64,000 nucleotides of DNA from Aquimarina agarivorans (GCF_000218485.1 NZ_AFPB01000162.1:1-64000), one strand, 5' to 3'. Counted from the first letter of the stretch, positions 17,977 through 27,064 are shown. A program made the numbers and translations. Notes: a model not told the origin generated them from the letters alone.

Positions 17977-19155
17977 TCAAGAAAATTCATTTAAAATTTC
18001 CAGAAGTATCTGACATCCCTCTTCAATTTCTTTATCACTGATAGTGAGCGGTGGAGTGATACGTACAGCTCTTTTTTCAAATAATAAAAAGAAAAGTATC
18101 AGCCCTTTTTCTTTGCATTTCATAACAACTTCAGTAGCTAATTCTGCCGTAGGCAAAAGTATAATGAGCATTAATCCTATTCCTCTAATTTCATTAATTA
18201 ATGGATGTACTAATAATTTTCTGAATAATTTTTCCTTTGCCAATGTGTCAGGAATTAGATCTGAAGAAATGACTGTTTGCAACGTAGCTAGGCAGGATGC
18301 CGCAATTATAGGATTTCCTCCAAATGTAGTAATATGTCCAAGCATGGGATTATTCATTAGTAAATCCATGTGAGCTTCCGATGCAGTAAAAGCACCAACG
18401 GGCAATCCGCCACCTAATCCTTTGCCGGTAACAACTACGTCAGGGATTACATTATAATTTTGAAAGCCAAATAATTTGCCAGTTCGACCGATACCAGGTT
18501 GAATTTCATCTAAAATTAATAAGGCTCCAACCTGGTCACAGCGTTTTTTGACTTTAGTAAGGTAGCCGTTTTTTGGTTGAATAAATCCAGCGCCCCCTTG
18601 AATGGTTTCCAAAATAACTCCGGCGGTTTGTGTTGTTATTTTGCTTAGATCATTTTCATTATTAAATTCAATAAAATGAATATCTGGAATTAAAGGTCTG
18701 AAAGCTTGTTTGCGTTCCTCATAGCCCATAACACTTAGTGACCCCATCGTATTACCGTGATAAGCCTTTTTGGCAGCAATAATTTGGCTTCGACCAGTAA
18801 CCCTACGAGCTAGTTTTAGCGCCCCTTCAATAGCTTCAGTACCTGAATTGGTCAAGTATGTTTTATTGAGTGGATCGGGGAGGTTTTTGGCAATAAGTTT
18901 TGTCAGTTCAACGGCAGGTTGCTGTATGTATTCACCATAAACCATTACATGCAAGTACCGATCTACTTGAGCTTTAATAGCCTCAACTACATTTGGATGG
19001 CAATGCCCTAAACTACAAGCCGATACACCCGCTACAAAATCCAAATGTGCTTTTCCTTTGGTGTCATATATGTAGCTTCCACTTGCATGGGAAACTTCCA
19101 TAGCTAAAGGAAAAGGAGTGGTTTGTGCCTGATATGTAAAGAAATCTTTTTTCAT
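17977..19155 (-). CDS. class III (acetylornithine-type) aminotransferase, aspartate aminotransferase family
   Basis: A PLP-dependent aminotransferase of 392 residues. Visible features are the cofactor-binding NSGTEAIEGALKLAR, YHGNTMGSL, the aspartate of LILDEIQPGIGRTG, and the PLP lysine in VVTGKGLGGGLPVG. Relatives use acetylornithine, succinyl-DAP, 4-aminobutyrate or lysine as amino donor; the sequence does not decide. Placement next to the OstA-like gene is, from memory, common in Flavobacteriia. A long inverted repeat separates it from that gene. A role in the lysine pathway of the 7.6-9.6 kb genes is possible but unproved. Confidence 0.88.
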   Translation of the reverse strand: MKKDFFTYQAQTTPFPLAMEVSHASGSYIYDTKGKAHLDFVAGVSACSLGHCHPNVVEAIKAQVDRYLHVMVYGEYIQQPAVELTKLIAKNLPDPLNKTYLTNSGTEAIEGALKLARRVTGRSQIIAAKKAYHGNTMGSLSVMGYEERKQAFRPLIPDIHFIEFNNENDLSKITTQTAGVILETIQGGAGFIQPKNGYLTKVKKRCDQVGALLILDEIQPGIGRTGKLFGFQNYNVIPDVVVTGKGLGGGLPVGAFTASEAHMDLLMNNPMLGHITTFGGNPIIAASCLATLQTVISSDLIPDTLAKEKLFRKLLVHPLINEIRGIGLMLIILLPTAELATEVVMKCKEKGLILFFLLFEKRAVRITPPLTISDKEIEEGCQILLEILNEFS

Positions 19156-19546
19156 TTGCTATTATTAATGAGTTGACAGTTTTAGTTGTGAGTTGTTGGT
19201 TATTAGTTGTGAGTAGTTAGTTGTTGGTTGTATGGTATAATTTTTAATATAAAAATTTAAAGTTTGAATTGAACTAACTATTTTTTAATTTGTTTTCAAG
19301 TAATATAAACAATGAAAAGTCCAACGGAGAATGTTGATAATATTAAGCAGAATCAAAAATAAATACAATCATTGTTGATCCTGATACTTCACCATTTGAA
19401 TTAAATTTTGATATTAAAAAAAGATAAACCAGATTATAAAATTAATTAAAAATGAAATAAAAAGTCAAATAATGGAATTTTTGTTAGAAATTTTTATATT
19501 TATTTAACTAGCTAACAGCTAATAACCAACAACTCACAACCGAAAA
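19156..19546 (-). other. 391-bp intergenic region bounded by inverted repeats
   Basis: No convincing gene was found; only short broken frames. The left and right edges carry the two arms of the 21-bp perfect inverted repeat. Confidence 0.5.
19185..19540. repeat. MITE-like region with 21-bp perfect inverted repeats
   Basis: The left arm 19185-19205 (GTTGTGAGTTGTTGGTTATT plus one A) is the exact reverse complement of 19520-19540. Similarity continues imperfectly for about 10 bp on each side. The arms enclose 314 bp without a gene. The left arm is itself an imperfect tandem repeat of AGTTGTGAG...GTTGGTT. The size and layout resemble a non-autonomous mobile element or an opposed pair of intergenic repeats; no target duplication was identified. 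Confidence 0.5.
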
Positions 19547-21214
19547 CTAATCATCAGACGCTTCTTTAAGTTTGACATCTTTAAAACGAGAATGTTCTGA
19601 TCGTTGCTCATTAATTCTTTTTAATGTTTCTTCATCAAAAAAGTCTTTTTCTTCTTCCGGAAGGGGCAACCCCTTAATCTTGGTAAGTTGAAAAGGGGCT
19701 TCATCCCTAAATAAATCTTTTTTACTGGAAATAAGTTCATCTCCTCGCCAATTGAGGCCTTGTAATTCTCTAGCATTTGGTGGTAATTCACTTTCCATGT
19801 AAAGTGTACCTTCCACGTTATCGTAATAATAAATATCGGTCATTTCCTGTTCCTCAAATAAAATCCGAATATTACTACAGGCTACTTTGTTAATTCCAAT
19901 TAGTTCCTGTTTGTCATCACGTTGAAAATAAATGGTTTCCGTATTTTTATCAATATCAACAATATCCAACTTGTTATTTTTAAACAACCCATACAAAATA
20001 GCGCCTTTAACTTGGTTAAATCCTTCTTTTAATGTATCCTGCTGTACTAAAAAACTATTATTATACACTTTTAACGAATCTAATTTGTTTGTTTTTTGAT
20101 CGGAAATTAATTGAATAGTATCCCCAGTCATTTGGTTTTTTGCAGACCATAATATGGGTTTGCCAATCATTTTGGTAAAGCCTGTGATCTGTGCCATACT
20201 TAAGGAATCGCACTTGCCGCTCATGTCGGTTTTATATATCCGAACATCATAAAAACCGCGAAGTAGTCTTTTTTCAGGTTTTCCCGTAACCATTATTGTA
20301 TCGCTGTGGATAAAAATGGAATCATTTTCTTGTTTTGAAATGGCTAATGCTCGCTTTGTAATAAAAACAGAATCTTTATTTTTAAAAACTTCGGCATAAT
20401 GACCTTTTATTAAACTGTGATTTGCGGTGTCAATAACGCGAATGTTGTTGGTTGCAGAAGCAAAATTAATGTTATTATCCACGTAAATACTGTCGCCAAG
20501 TACACGTCGGTTGTCATAATCAATTCGGGCGTTTTTGATGGCATATCCGATATCAGTTTTTGTATCGTAAAAACCACGTTCACAATACAAGATACTTTCA
20601 GGGCTTACTACTGTTGAAGGTCCGTATAAATAAACTTTTCCCGTTTCGTTAAAATAATCAAGTCTGTCAGAATTTAAAGTATTTTCATTGTTTACCACTA
20701 CCACTTCTTTTGTGAAAGTTGAAAATTTACGATCCATATAATACCTTCCGATACGACTTGTCAATGTCATGCTAGAGTCGATTACCGTTCCTCCACTGCG
20801 GTAATATGCTTGCTGGCGTAATCTGTCAAAAAACAAGGTATCTGTTTTAAGTGTATTTTGTTCGGTTTCCAAAACAACATTGGTACTGGCATAAGCAAAT
20901 TCGGTATTTCCGTTATATTCAGCATATTTGCTATTCATTGTCAATGTGTCACCTTGTTTCATTTGAACATTTCCATAAGCTTTAACAAAGCGGTCTTGGC
21001 CATAATGCACAGCTTGATCGCACCAAATTTCAATTCCTTTATGTTTTAAATAAACTTGATTGTCAATTTTACTGAGTAGGGTAGCACCAGGATATTTTTT
21101 TTCATCTATTTCCAATCGGTCAGATACCACGTCGATTACCTTAGATTCTTGCGCAAGCAAACTACTTGTAAAAAGAAGAATGAAAAGCGTTATGTTTAAA
21201 TGAGATTGTTTCAA
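19547..21214 (-). CDS. OstA-like protein (LptA/LptD N-terminal domain family)
   Basis: A 555-residue periplasmic protein with a cleavable signal peptide (LLFTSSLLAQ) and repeated beta strands of the OstA type (DRLEIDEKKYPG, GNVQMKQGDTLTMNSKYAEY, LTSRIGRYYMDRK, LNSDRLDYFNETG). It should form a beta-jellyroll bridge that carries lipopolysaccharide or another lipid to the outer membrane. It is longer than LptA (about 180 residues) and lacks a recognisable LptD barrel, so it is a Bacteroidota form of the bridge. The charged C-terminal tail (EEEKDFFDEETLKRINEQR) is unusual. First gene of its unit. Confidence 0.85.
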   Translation of the reverse strand: MKQSHLNITLFILLFTSSLLAQESKVIDVVSDRLEIDEKKYPGATLLSKIDNQVYLKHKGIEIWCDQAVHYGQDRFVKAYGNVQMKQGDTLTMNSKYAEYNGNTEFAYASTNVVLETEQNTLKTDTLFFDRLRQQAYYRSGGTVIDSSMTLTSRIGRYYMDRKFSTFTKEVVVVNNENTLNSDRLDYFNETGKVYLYGPSTVVSPESILYCERGFYDTKTDIGYAIKNARIDYDNRRVLGDSIYVDNNINFASATNNIRVIDTANHSLIKGHYAEVFKNKDSVFITKRALAISKQENDSIFIHSDTIMVTGKPEKRLLRGFYDVRIYKTDMSGKCDSLSMAQITGFTKMIGKPILWSAKNQMTGDTIQLISDQKTNKLDSLKVYNNSFLVQQDTLKEGFNQVKGAILYGLFKNNKLDIVDIDKNTETIYFQRDDKQELIGINKVACSNIRILFEEQEMTDIYYYDNVEGTLYMESELPPNARELQGLNWRGDELISSKKDLFRDEAPFQLTKIKGLPLPEEEKDFFDEETLKRINEQRSEHSRFKDVKLKEASDD

Positions 21215-21308
21215 TATACAATTTTTGACAAATTTATTTATTTAATTCAACAATGTATAAATTAATTATACATAGTACATTTTGATGTAGTACATCTCAA
21301 TTATAAAT

Positions 21309-21347
21309 TAAACCGATTTATACTTTTGCAGAACATAAATCGGTTTA
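21309..21347 (-). terminator. 12-bp inverted repeat after the larger GNAT gene
   Basis: TAAACCGATTTA (21309-21320) pairs with 21336-21347 across 15 nt. It lies 68 nt past the GNAT stop and before the OstA-like gene. The T run is weak, so it may be a terminator or an operator for the OstA-like promoter. Confidence 0.5.
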
Positions 21348-21414
21348 AAAACTATAAAAGTGCTATGCCAATAACTAATTTAAAGTAGTCAAAGGGAAAA
21401 CTATCAACTTCTTT

Positions 21415-22008
21415 TTACAAAGAAACTAGATTGTTTTGCAGTTCATAGTTGTCAATTTCAGTAGCTTTAAGTGAATTTATCCAATCCTCTTTTGTAATAC
21501 TGTAATACACATCATGCCTACTTATGCCCGCAGCATCTACATAATGATTACGACGAATTCCCTCTTTTGTTGCACCTAATTTTTCGATTGCTTTTTGCGA
21601 ACGGATATTTCGAGTATCCGCCCCAAATTGGATTCGGTTTAAGCGTAAATTAGTAAAACCAAAATCTAATAATAATGCTTTGGTGGCAGTATTAAGCCCA
21701 GTACCCCAAAAATGAGTGCCATACCAAGTCCAGCCAATTTCGGCTCTTTTATTTGTAGTATCAATTTTTCCAAAGCGTGTGCAGCCGGCTAAAGCTCCAA
21801 AATCTTTATCTACTACTAAAAAGGGAATAGCGGTATTGTTCTTTTTTGCTTGTAAGGTACTGTTTATGTAATCTTTTAAATCATTTGTATTTTTAATATA
21901 ATGGCCCATAAATTCCCAAATGTCATTATTGAAAATTATTTCATTTAAGCCTTGTGCTGTTTGAATATTAAAGGGAATAAGTCTGACTCTTTCGTTTTCT
22001 AAAATCAT
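21415..22008 (-). CDS. GNAT N-acetyltransferase, RimJ/RimL type
   Basis: A 197-residue acetyl-CoA-dependent N-acetyltransferase. RLIPF at the start, AEIGWTWYGTHFWGTGLNTATK (acetyl-CoA binding region), LNRIQFGADTRNIRSQKAIEKLGATKEG and a C-terminal HDVYYSITKEDW are the standard RimJ/RimL-like blocks. Substrates include ribosomal protein N termini, amino acids and drugs; none can be assigned. It lies 102 nt downstream of a second, unrelated small GNAT gene. Confidence 0.88.
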   Translation of the reverse strand: MILENERVRLIPFNIQTAQGLNEIIFNNDIWEFMGHYIKNTNDLKDYINSTLQAKKNNTAIPFLVVDKDFGALAGCTRFGKIDTTNKRAEIGWTWYGTHFWGTGLNTATKALLLDFGFTNLRLNRIQFGADTRNIRSQKAIEKLGATKEGIRRNHYVDAAGISRHDVYYSITKEDWINSLKATEIDNYELQNNLVSL

Positions 22009-22110
22009 GATATAATGAACCTCATTACTGAGGAGTTTTTTTAAGTTATAATTTACGCTATTTGAGATTTGAATACTTTAGGACAAGCCTTAAAGCCTTA
22101 AAGTTTTAAT

Positions 22111-22521
22111 TTAGCAATGTTCCGTTCCGTTATAAATCCACATGGGCATGGTGGTGCCTGCAGTTACAAAATTCAATTTTTTGTAAAACGAAATGCTATT
22201 ACCATCAGCAGTTAGCATTTGCATATGAAACTGCATATAATTTTTTTGTAGCTTTTGCATTACTAACTTACCAATGCCTTTATTTTGATATTCGGGCAAA
22301 ACAAGCAAATGGGGGTAATAAACTACTAAATAGCCATCTGAAATAGCGTTTCCTAAGCCGATTAGTTTATCATTATCCCAAGCAGTAACTAATGAATGTG
22401 AATTCATTAGGGCCTTTTGTAACATTTCAGGTTTATCCGCAGCGCTCCATTTATTAGCTTTGTACAAATGAACAATTTGTGCTAAATCAATTTTTTTTGA
22501 AGTTGAAACTTTGATATTCAT
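22111..22521 (-). CDS. small GNAT N-acetyltransferase
   Basis: A 136-residue minimal GNAT: KWSAADKPEML, IGLGNAISDGYLVVYYPHLLVLPEYQNKGIG (strand beta4 and the Q/R-x-x-G-x-G/A acetyl-CoA loop) and FYKKLNFV are visible. Unlike its neighbour it belongs to the short YitI/phosphinothricin-like type. Upstream lies a small leader ORF followed by a strong terminator hairpin (22551-22573), so expression may depend on read-through. The substrate is unknown. Confidence 0.85.
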   Translation of the reverse strand: MNIKVSTSKKIDLAQIVHLYKANKWSAADKPEMLQKALMNSHSLVTAWDNDKLIGLGNAISDGYLVVYYPHLLVLPEYQNKGIGKLVMQKLQKNYMQFHMQMLTADGNSISFYKKLNFVTAGTTMPMWIYNGTEHC

Positions 22522-22550
22522 GATAAATAATTAAAAATTAGATAAAAAAA

Positions 22551-22573
22551 ACCTCGTAGCTGAGCTACGAGGT
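22551..22573 (-). terminator. candidate attenuator hairpin before the small GNAT
   Basis: ACCTCGTAGCT (22551-22561) is exactly complementary to 22563-22573, and eight T residues follow on the minus strand. It stands 30 nt before the GNAT start and 36 nt after the leader ORF, the position of an intrinsic attenuator. Confidence 0.7.
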
Positions 22574-22608
22574 CTATTAGATTTTATGCAATACTAATCA
22601 TCCGTAAC

Positions 22609-22644
22609 TCATTCGTAGAATGTACGTTTCATAGTTTTTTTCAT
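22609..22644 (-). CDS. 11-residue leader peptide candidate (MKKTMKRTFYE)
   Basis: ATG at 22644, stop TGA at 22609-22611, preceded by a TATATTTG box 35 nt upstream. Its last codons, with sequence CTACGA, are complementary to TCGTAG in the left arm of the following terminator, so the ribosome position on this ORF could decide whether the hairpin forms. Whether it is translated is unknown. Confidence 0.4.
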   Translation of the reverse strand: MKKTMKRTFYE

Positions 22645-22678
22645 TGTATTTAAAAATGCTGTTGTGATCATATAAAAA

Positions 22679-22686
22679 CAAATATA
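22679..22686 (-). promoter_or_regulatory. TAnnTTTG promoter box for the GNAT leader
   Basis: TATATTTG on the minus strand, an exact Bacteroidota -7 element. A clear -33 element at the usual distance was not found. Confidence 0.4.
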
Positions 22687-22712
22687 TAAATTTTTAATTT
22701 ACTTGCATTAAA

Positions 22713-22742
22713 AAAAGCCAATAAATTAATTTATTGGCTTTT
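22713..22742. terminator. terminator after the TM-helix channel gene
   Basis: AAAAGCCAATAAA pairs with TTTATTGGCTTTT through a short AT palindrome; T runs on both strands. It lies 120 nt beyond the stop of the channel gene. Confidence 0.65.
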
Positions 22743-22861
22743 ACTAAATTTGTCTAAATATTCTAGCCGAGATTTATTAAAGGTACGATACACACCCAAA
22801 TTTTAAAGATAACTTTGTGTCAACTTTAATTTATTGCAGCTTAATAGTATAATAAAAGATA

Positions 22862-24049
22862 TTAGTCTTTTTTTCTGAATTTTGCTAAAATTTCTTTCAT
22901 GTGTTCGCCAGCAGCCTCGCGACCACCTAAACCATATGATAAAGCTACTGCCACAGCCACAGCACCTAAAACAAGCCCAAAAGCAAGTTCCACAATACTA
23001 TTAGCAATACCCATTGTACGTAGTGAGATTGCTAAAAATAATGCTATAATAGCGCCTCGTGCAATAGAAGCTATAAATGTGTTATTTTCTGACTTGGATA
23101 ATATGTTATAAAATAGTGTAGCAATAAAATTACCAATAATAAGAATAAGCAAGCCAAATAATATTTGCCCTGATAAATCAAGAATTGTTCGTAAAATATC
23201 ATTTAGTTGTGATAATTCAAGAATTTCCACTCCTGTGATAATTCCGAAAAACACAATAAAGAAATATAACAACCCGCTCACTATTTTTGCAACAGATTGA
23301 TCTTTTCCTATAACACTACTTAATTGTAATTTTTCAGCAAGGTTATCAATACCTAGACTTTTTAAAAGATCACCTACAAAATCAGTTAAATATTTACCTC
23401 CAATTACAAATAGTGCAATAATTATAAAGGAAGCTAGTATTTTTGGAAGCAATCCTAATACAGTATGTAAAATACCATTGGCAGGTTCACTTATGGCATT
23501 AATATTAAGTGCATTTAAAGCCTGTATAATAAAAGGAATAATAATTACAGCAAATACAATTTTTTGTAAAATATTGACAAATTTTGCAGTATCGCTAATT
23601 TTTAATTTACTAGCCAAGCTGCTTAGTAAGGTTGAACCCATACTGATTAAATTGGACACTACCTTGGCAATAATGTATCCAACAAAAGCTATTACGCCGG
23701 CTGCAATTAAATTAGGTAAAAATGCCAAAATTTCATTAAGCATATTTTTAATAGGATCTAACACGCTATCAAGTCCCAATTTGCTTAATACTAATAGTAA
23801 TACAAAAATTAGTATTACGTAATAAAAAAGATTCGCAATAAAAACATTGATATTGGTGTTGCCAACTTTGTTTCCTAAAAGCTTATTGTCCCATTTTGAT
23901 TTTTTTAAAACTTTGCGAATCAAATTTCGAATCACCTTAGCTACAATTAGCCCTATAATTAAAATAAGAATTGCAGCAACTAGGTTGGAAATTTTTCCAA
24001 GACCTATTGCGGCAAATGTTTCATTAAATGTTGTTGTAATTTTATCCAT
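22862..24049 (-). CDS. mechanosensitive-channel-like protein with repeated TM helices
   Basis: The 395-residue protein has about nine membrane segments arranged as repeats of the conserved TM-helix motif (for example LVAAILILIIGLIVAKVIRNLI, LIAAGVIAFVGYIIAKVVSNLI, KILASFIIIALFVIGGKYLTDFV). This domain is known from small-conductance mechanosensitive channel relatives. The MscS beta domain is not visible, so channel activity is inferred by family only. The C terminus (GLGGREAAGEHMKEILAKFRKKD) resembles the segment where MscS proteins enter the cytoplasm. Monocistronic. Confidence 0.82.
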   Translation of the reverse strand: MDKITTTFNETFAAIGLGKISNLVAAILILIIGLIVAKVIRNLIRKVLKKSKWDNKLLGNKVGNTNINVFIANLFYYVILIFVLLLVLSKLGLDSVLDPIKNMLNEILAFLPNLIAAGVIAFVGYIIAKVVSNLISMGSTLLSSLASKLKISDTAKFVNILQKIVFAVIIIPFIIQALNALNINAISEPANGILHTVLGLLPKILASFIIIALFVIGGKYLTDFVGDLLKSLGIDNLAEKLQLSSVIGKDQSVAKIVSGLLYFFIVFFGIITGVEILELSQLNDILRTILDLSGQILFGLLILIIGNFIATLFYNILSKSENNTFIASIARGAIIALFLAISLRTMGIANSIVELAFGLVLGAVAVAVALSYGLGGREAAGEHMKEILAKFRKKD

Positions 24050-24622
24050 GATTTAAATAATTGATTATTAGACAATTAAATTTACTTAGAAAAAACTACT
24101 TAATCCTAATTATTTAAATATTTCGCAAGTTTATTTCCATAATCCGCAAAAATTATGGTTAAAGAGTTTATGAGGAATTGAAATATAAATTTTGCGTAAC
24201 TTAAAAGAGAAATACCAGTCAAGCGATGGAAACTTATTTTTTTAGGGTGTATTGACTTGAATTTTGCTTAGTCAGAAATAGAAAATACCGATTCCAATTT
24301 TGCATTATTCCAATAGAATTTAGGAATTCTTATTTTTAAGTATAAAGGGATAAAGAACCATTTTTAATTTGCCGAATTAAAATGAGCCTTTAAAAATTCT
24401 ACGTCAACATAAAAAAGAACCGTAGCACATGCGATACTTATTTTTTCTGATTTGTACAATTCCCAAACTCATCATTTTTATTTAAGATAAATTCATACAG
24501 GAAATGGTATTATTTTACTACAACAGATGTATTCTAAATAGAAAAACCTAATATGATTGTATTAGGTTTTTTTGTATCGTACGAATTTTAGAATAAGCTT
24601 GATTGGATAGGGAAGAGGTGTA
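24050..24622 (-). other. 573-bp intergenic region
   Basis: Nothing recognisable except the hairpin at 24542-24571. All reading frames are short and broken. Confidence 0.5.
24542..24571. terminator. terminator after the HAD phosphatase gene
   Basis: AAAAACCTAATA (24542-24553) pairs with 24560-24571 with a 6-nt loop; T runs occur on both strands. It is 50 nt past the stop of the HAD gene. Confidence 0.75.
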
Positions 24623-25399
24623 CTATTCTTTAAGTAACTCCTCCAGATTGACATCAGCTAATGAATTTACCACCATGTCGGGCTCAAAAGCGTATTTAAT
24701 TAATGACTCTTTTTTGGTAATTCCTGAAAGTGTTAGGATGGTTTTATAACCCATTTGTATGGATCCTAATATATCAGTATCCATGGTGTCTCCTATAACA
24801 ATAGTTTCATCGGTTGATAAGCCTAATTTTTTTCTTGCTGCACGCATCATCACAGGGCTAGGTTTTCCAACGGAAAAAGCTTTAATACCTGTAGCTTCTT
24901 CAATCATTCTTACAATAGCTGTAATTCCTAAATTATCCCAACCTTTTTTCTTTGGAGAAGGATCTAGATTTGTAGCAACCAATTTGGCACCTGAAAGAAT
25001 CATATCTACAGCTTTATTTGCCATTTCCAGAGTAAAATTTCTACCCTCACCAATTACTACATAATCTGGGTCTTGAGTCACCATTGAATATCCATTTTCG
25101 TGCAGACTGGATATCAATCCACCTTCGCCTAAAACGTAGGCGGTACCATTTGGTTTCATAAAAGATAAAAACCAAGCAGTTGCCATGGCGCTAGTATACA
25201 CGTTTTCCTCCTGTACGTGAATATCCATTGGTTTTAGTTTGTTTACTACATCAATGGCTGCTCTTTGGCTATTGTTAGTCATAAAAAGAAAAGGGATATT
25301 TTCTTCTTGTAATTTTGTAATGAATTCTTTTGCTCCAGGGATGGCGTTATTTCCGCTGTAAATAACTCCGTCCATATCAATTAAAAATCCTTTGCTCAT
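24623..25399 (-). CDS. HAD-IIA family hydrolase, NagD-like phosphatase
   Basis: A 258-residue haloacid dehalogenase-fold phosphatase. The nucleophile motif is FLIDMDGVIY (Asp8, Asp10), motif II is FMTNNSQR, the lysine of motif III is in FSVGKPSP, and motif IV is VIGDTMDTDILG. The C2 cap is of the NagD type, whose members dephosphorylate UMP, p-nitrophenyl phosphate or similar small phosphates. It is a single gene, separated by 301 bp from the ribosomal protein cluster. Confidence 0.9.
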   Translation of the reverse strand: MSKGFLIDMDGVIYSGNNAIPGAKEFITKLQEENIPFLFMTNNSQRAAIDVVNKLKPMDIHVQEENVYTSAMATAWFLSFMKPNGTAYVLGEGGLISSLHENGYSMVTQDPDYVVIGEGRNFTLEMANKAVDMILSGAKLVATNLDPSPKKKGWDNLGITAIVRMIEEATGIKAFSVGKPSPVMMRAARKKLGLSTDETIVIGDTMDTDILGSIQMGYKTILTLSGITKKESLIKYAFEPDMVVNSLADVNLEELLKE

Positions 25400-25700
25400 T
25401 ATTTTTACCTATTTGATAGATTTATAAAAGTAATACGAATATTATAAAGTAGAATGAAATTCATATTAATTATTCGTTTTGCACTTGCTTATTACGCTTT
25501 TGAACGACTTTTTGTTTGATCAATAGTAAGCGTTTATTAAAAATAATTATTTCAAATTGTAAATATAGTAATGGCGCTTATAGAAAGCTAAAAAAGTAAA
25601 AAGAGATTTATTGTAATTTCTTAGATCATTAATTAAAAAAAGGCTACCAAATTAATGATAGCCTTTTAATATATCGAGATTTCTATGGTTTAGAAATAAA
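25400..25700 (-). other. 301-bp intergenic region
   Basis: Contains the terminator of the thrS-infC-rpmI-rplT cluster (25638-25667); nothing else was recognised. Confidence 0.5.
25638..25667 (-). terminator. terminator of the thrS-infC-rpmI-rplT cluster
   Basis: AAAAGGCTA (25638-25646) pairs with TAGCCTTTT (25659-25667); seven A residues on the plus strand supply the minus-strand T run. It lies 33 nt beyond the rplT stop. Confidence 0.75.
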
Positions 25701-26045
25701 TTATTTTACTTGTGCAACAATAGCTTTGAACGCCTCTGGGTTGTTCATAGCTAAATCAGCTAATACTTTACGGTTAAGCTCAATATTATTGGCTTTCAAT
25801 TTCCCCATAAACTGAGAGTAAGACAATCCTTCTTGTCTTGCTCCTGCATTTATACGGGTAATCCATAAAGCACGGAAAGTTCTTTTCTTATTTCTACGGT
25901 CTCTGTAAGCATAAGACATTGCTTTGTCCACCGCGTTTTTAGCTACTGTCCAAACGTTTTTACGACGTCCGAAGTATCCTTTTGCTTGTTTAAGCACCTT
26001 TTTTCTACGAGCTCTTTTGGCTACAGAATTTACTGATCTAGGCAT
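25701..26045 (-). CDS. rplT: 50S ribosomal protein L20 (bL20)
   Basis: A 114-residue, strongly basic 23S rRNA-binding protein, full length for bL20 ([20 protein letters not shown] ... YFGRRKNVW ... [20 protein letters not shown]). It is needed for early 50S assembly. It is the last gene of the conserved thrS-infC-rpmI-rplT order, 132 nt after rpmI. In other bacteria L20 or IF3 represses this cluster; no L20-binding mimic was identified here. Confidence 0.98.
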   Translation of the reverse strand: MPRSVNSVAKRARRKKVLKQAKGYFGRRKNVWTVAKNAVDKAMSYAYRDRRNKKRTFRALWITRINAGARQEGLSYSQFMGKLKANNIELNRKVLADLAMNNPEAFKAIVAQVK

Positions 26046-26177
26046 AATTTTAAATTTTTTAGTAGCAGGCGATCTTTTGATACTTTCTTAAATAAATAAC
26101 ACTTTGACAGTTTAATTTATTTAGCCCGACTCCTGGGTTTATAATAATTTTAACCGATTGGCTAACTTAAAATTGAA

Positions 26178-26375
26178 TTACTTTAAACGTAATTGTGTTA
26201 ATATGTTAGCTTCATCATTTTTGTGCACTAATCCATCATGGGTTAATGCAAGCTTACGTTTTTTAGACTTTTTTGTTAAAATATGACTTTTAAACGCGTG
26301 CTTTCTTTTAATTTTACCAGTACCAGTAAGCTTAAAACGCTTTTTAGCACTAGATTTTGTCTTCATTTTAGGCAT
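26178..26375 (-). CDS. rpmI: 50S ribosomal protein L35 (bL35)
   Basis: A 65-residue basic ribosomal protein with the family start [20 protein letters not shown], then [20 protein letters not shown]. Full length. It lies between infC (103 nt upstream) and rplT in the same minus-strand cluster. Confidence 0.98.
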   Translation of the reverse strand: MPKMKTKSSAKKRFKLTGTGKIKRKHAFKSHILTKKSKKRKLALTHDGLVHKNDEANILTQLRLK

Positions 26376-26478
26376 AATATCCTGTTTTTATATAAAAATC
26401 TCGCTATATCTATATACAATTATTTCGGACTGACAAAAATGCCAATCCAAAATAGATGGTGATAATTCTTTATCAGAA

Positions 26479-27036
26479 TTATTTTGATTTTTTTGGAGCA
26501 ATAAACATAATCATACGCTTACCTTCCAACTTTGGCATTTGCTCTACTTTACCTAATTCTTCCAGCTCCTGTGCTAACTTTAACAAAAGGATTTGTCCTT
26601 GATCTTTATAGATGATTGAACGTCCTTTAAAAAATACATAAGCTTTTAGTTTTGCACCTTCTTGAAGGAATTTTTCAGCATGTTTCTTTTTAAAGGCATA
26701 ATCATGTTCATCCGTATTAGGTCCAAATCTAATTTCCTTAACAACAACTTTGGTTGCTTTTGATTTTAAGGCTTTATCCCTTTTCTTTTGTTCATAAAGG
26801 AACTTTTTATAGTCCATTATTTTACAAACAGGAGGAACTGCTTTAGGTGAAATTTCAACAAGATCAAGTTCTTGTTCTTCGGCCATACGTAAAGCTTTGC
26901 GTGTATCATATACACCAATTTCTACATTATCACCAACAAGACGTACTTGTTCTGCTCTTATGTATCGGTTAATCTTATGAGGATCTTCCTTTATTTCCCT
27001 AATAGGTCTTTTAGATCTTTTTCTTCGAATTGCTAT
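26479..27036 (-). CDS. infC: translation initiation factor IF-3, non-AUG start
   Basis: IF-3 binds the 30S subunit and checks start codon pairing. The first ATG (26886) starts within the N domain ([14 protein letters not shown]), so it cannot be the true start. The frame continues upstream without ATG, GTG or TTG and encodes the missing N domain ([20 protein letters not shown], then [16 protein letters not shown]). The most natural start is ATA at 27036, giving [17 protein letters not shown] at 27030 is the alternative. Rare starts are the known IF-3 autoregulation device (AUU in E. coli). Length is then 185 residues, normal for IF-3. thrS ends 28 nt upstream. Confidence 0.93.
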   Translation of the reverse strand: MAIRRKRSKRPIREIKEDPHKINRYIRAEQVRLVGDNVEIGVYDTRKALRMAEEQELDLVEISPKAVPPVCKIMDYKKFLYEQKKRDKALKSKATKVVVKEIRFGPNTDEHDYAFKKKHAEKFLQEGAKLKAYVFFKGRSIIYKDQGQILLLKLAQELEELGKVEQMPKLEGKRMIMFIAPKKSK

Positions 27037-27064
27037 GGCTAAAAATGTTTTAGTTAATATTAAT

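Larger units (their letters stand above)
22522..22861 (-). other. 340-bp region with two terminators and a leader peptide
   Basis: Contains, in minus-strand order, a terminator for the channel gene (22713-22742), a TAnnTTTG promoter box (22679-22686), an 11-residue ORF (22609-22644) and a second terminator (22551-22573), then the small GNAT gene. Confidence 0.5.
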
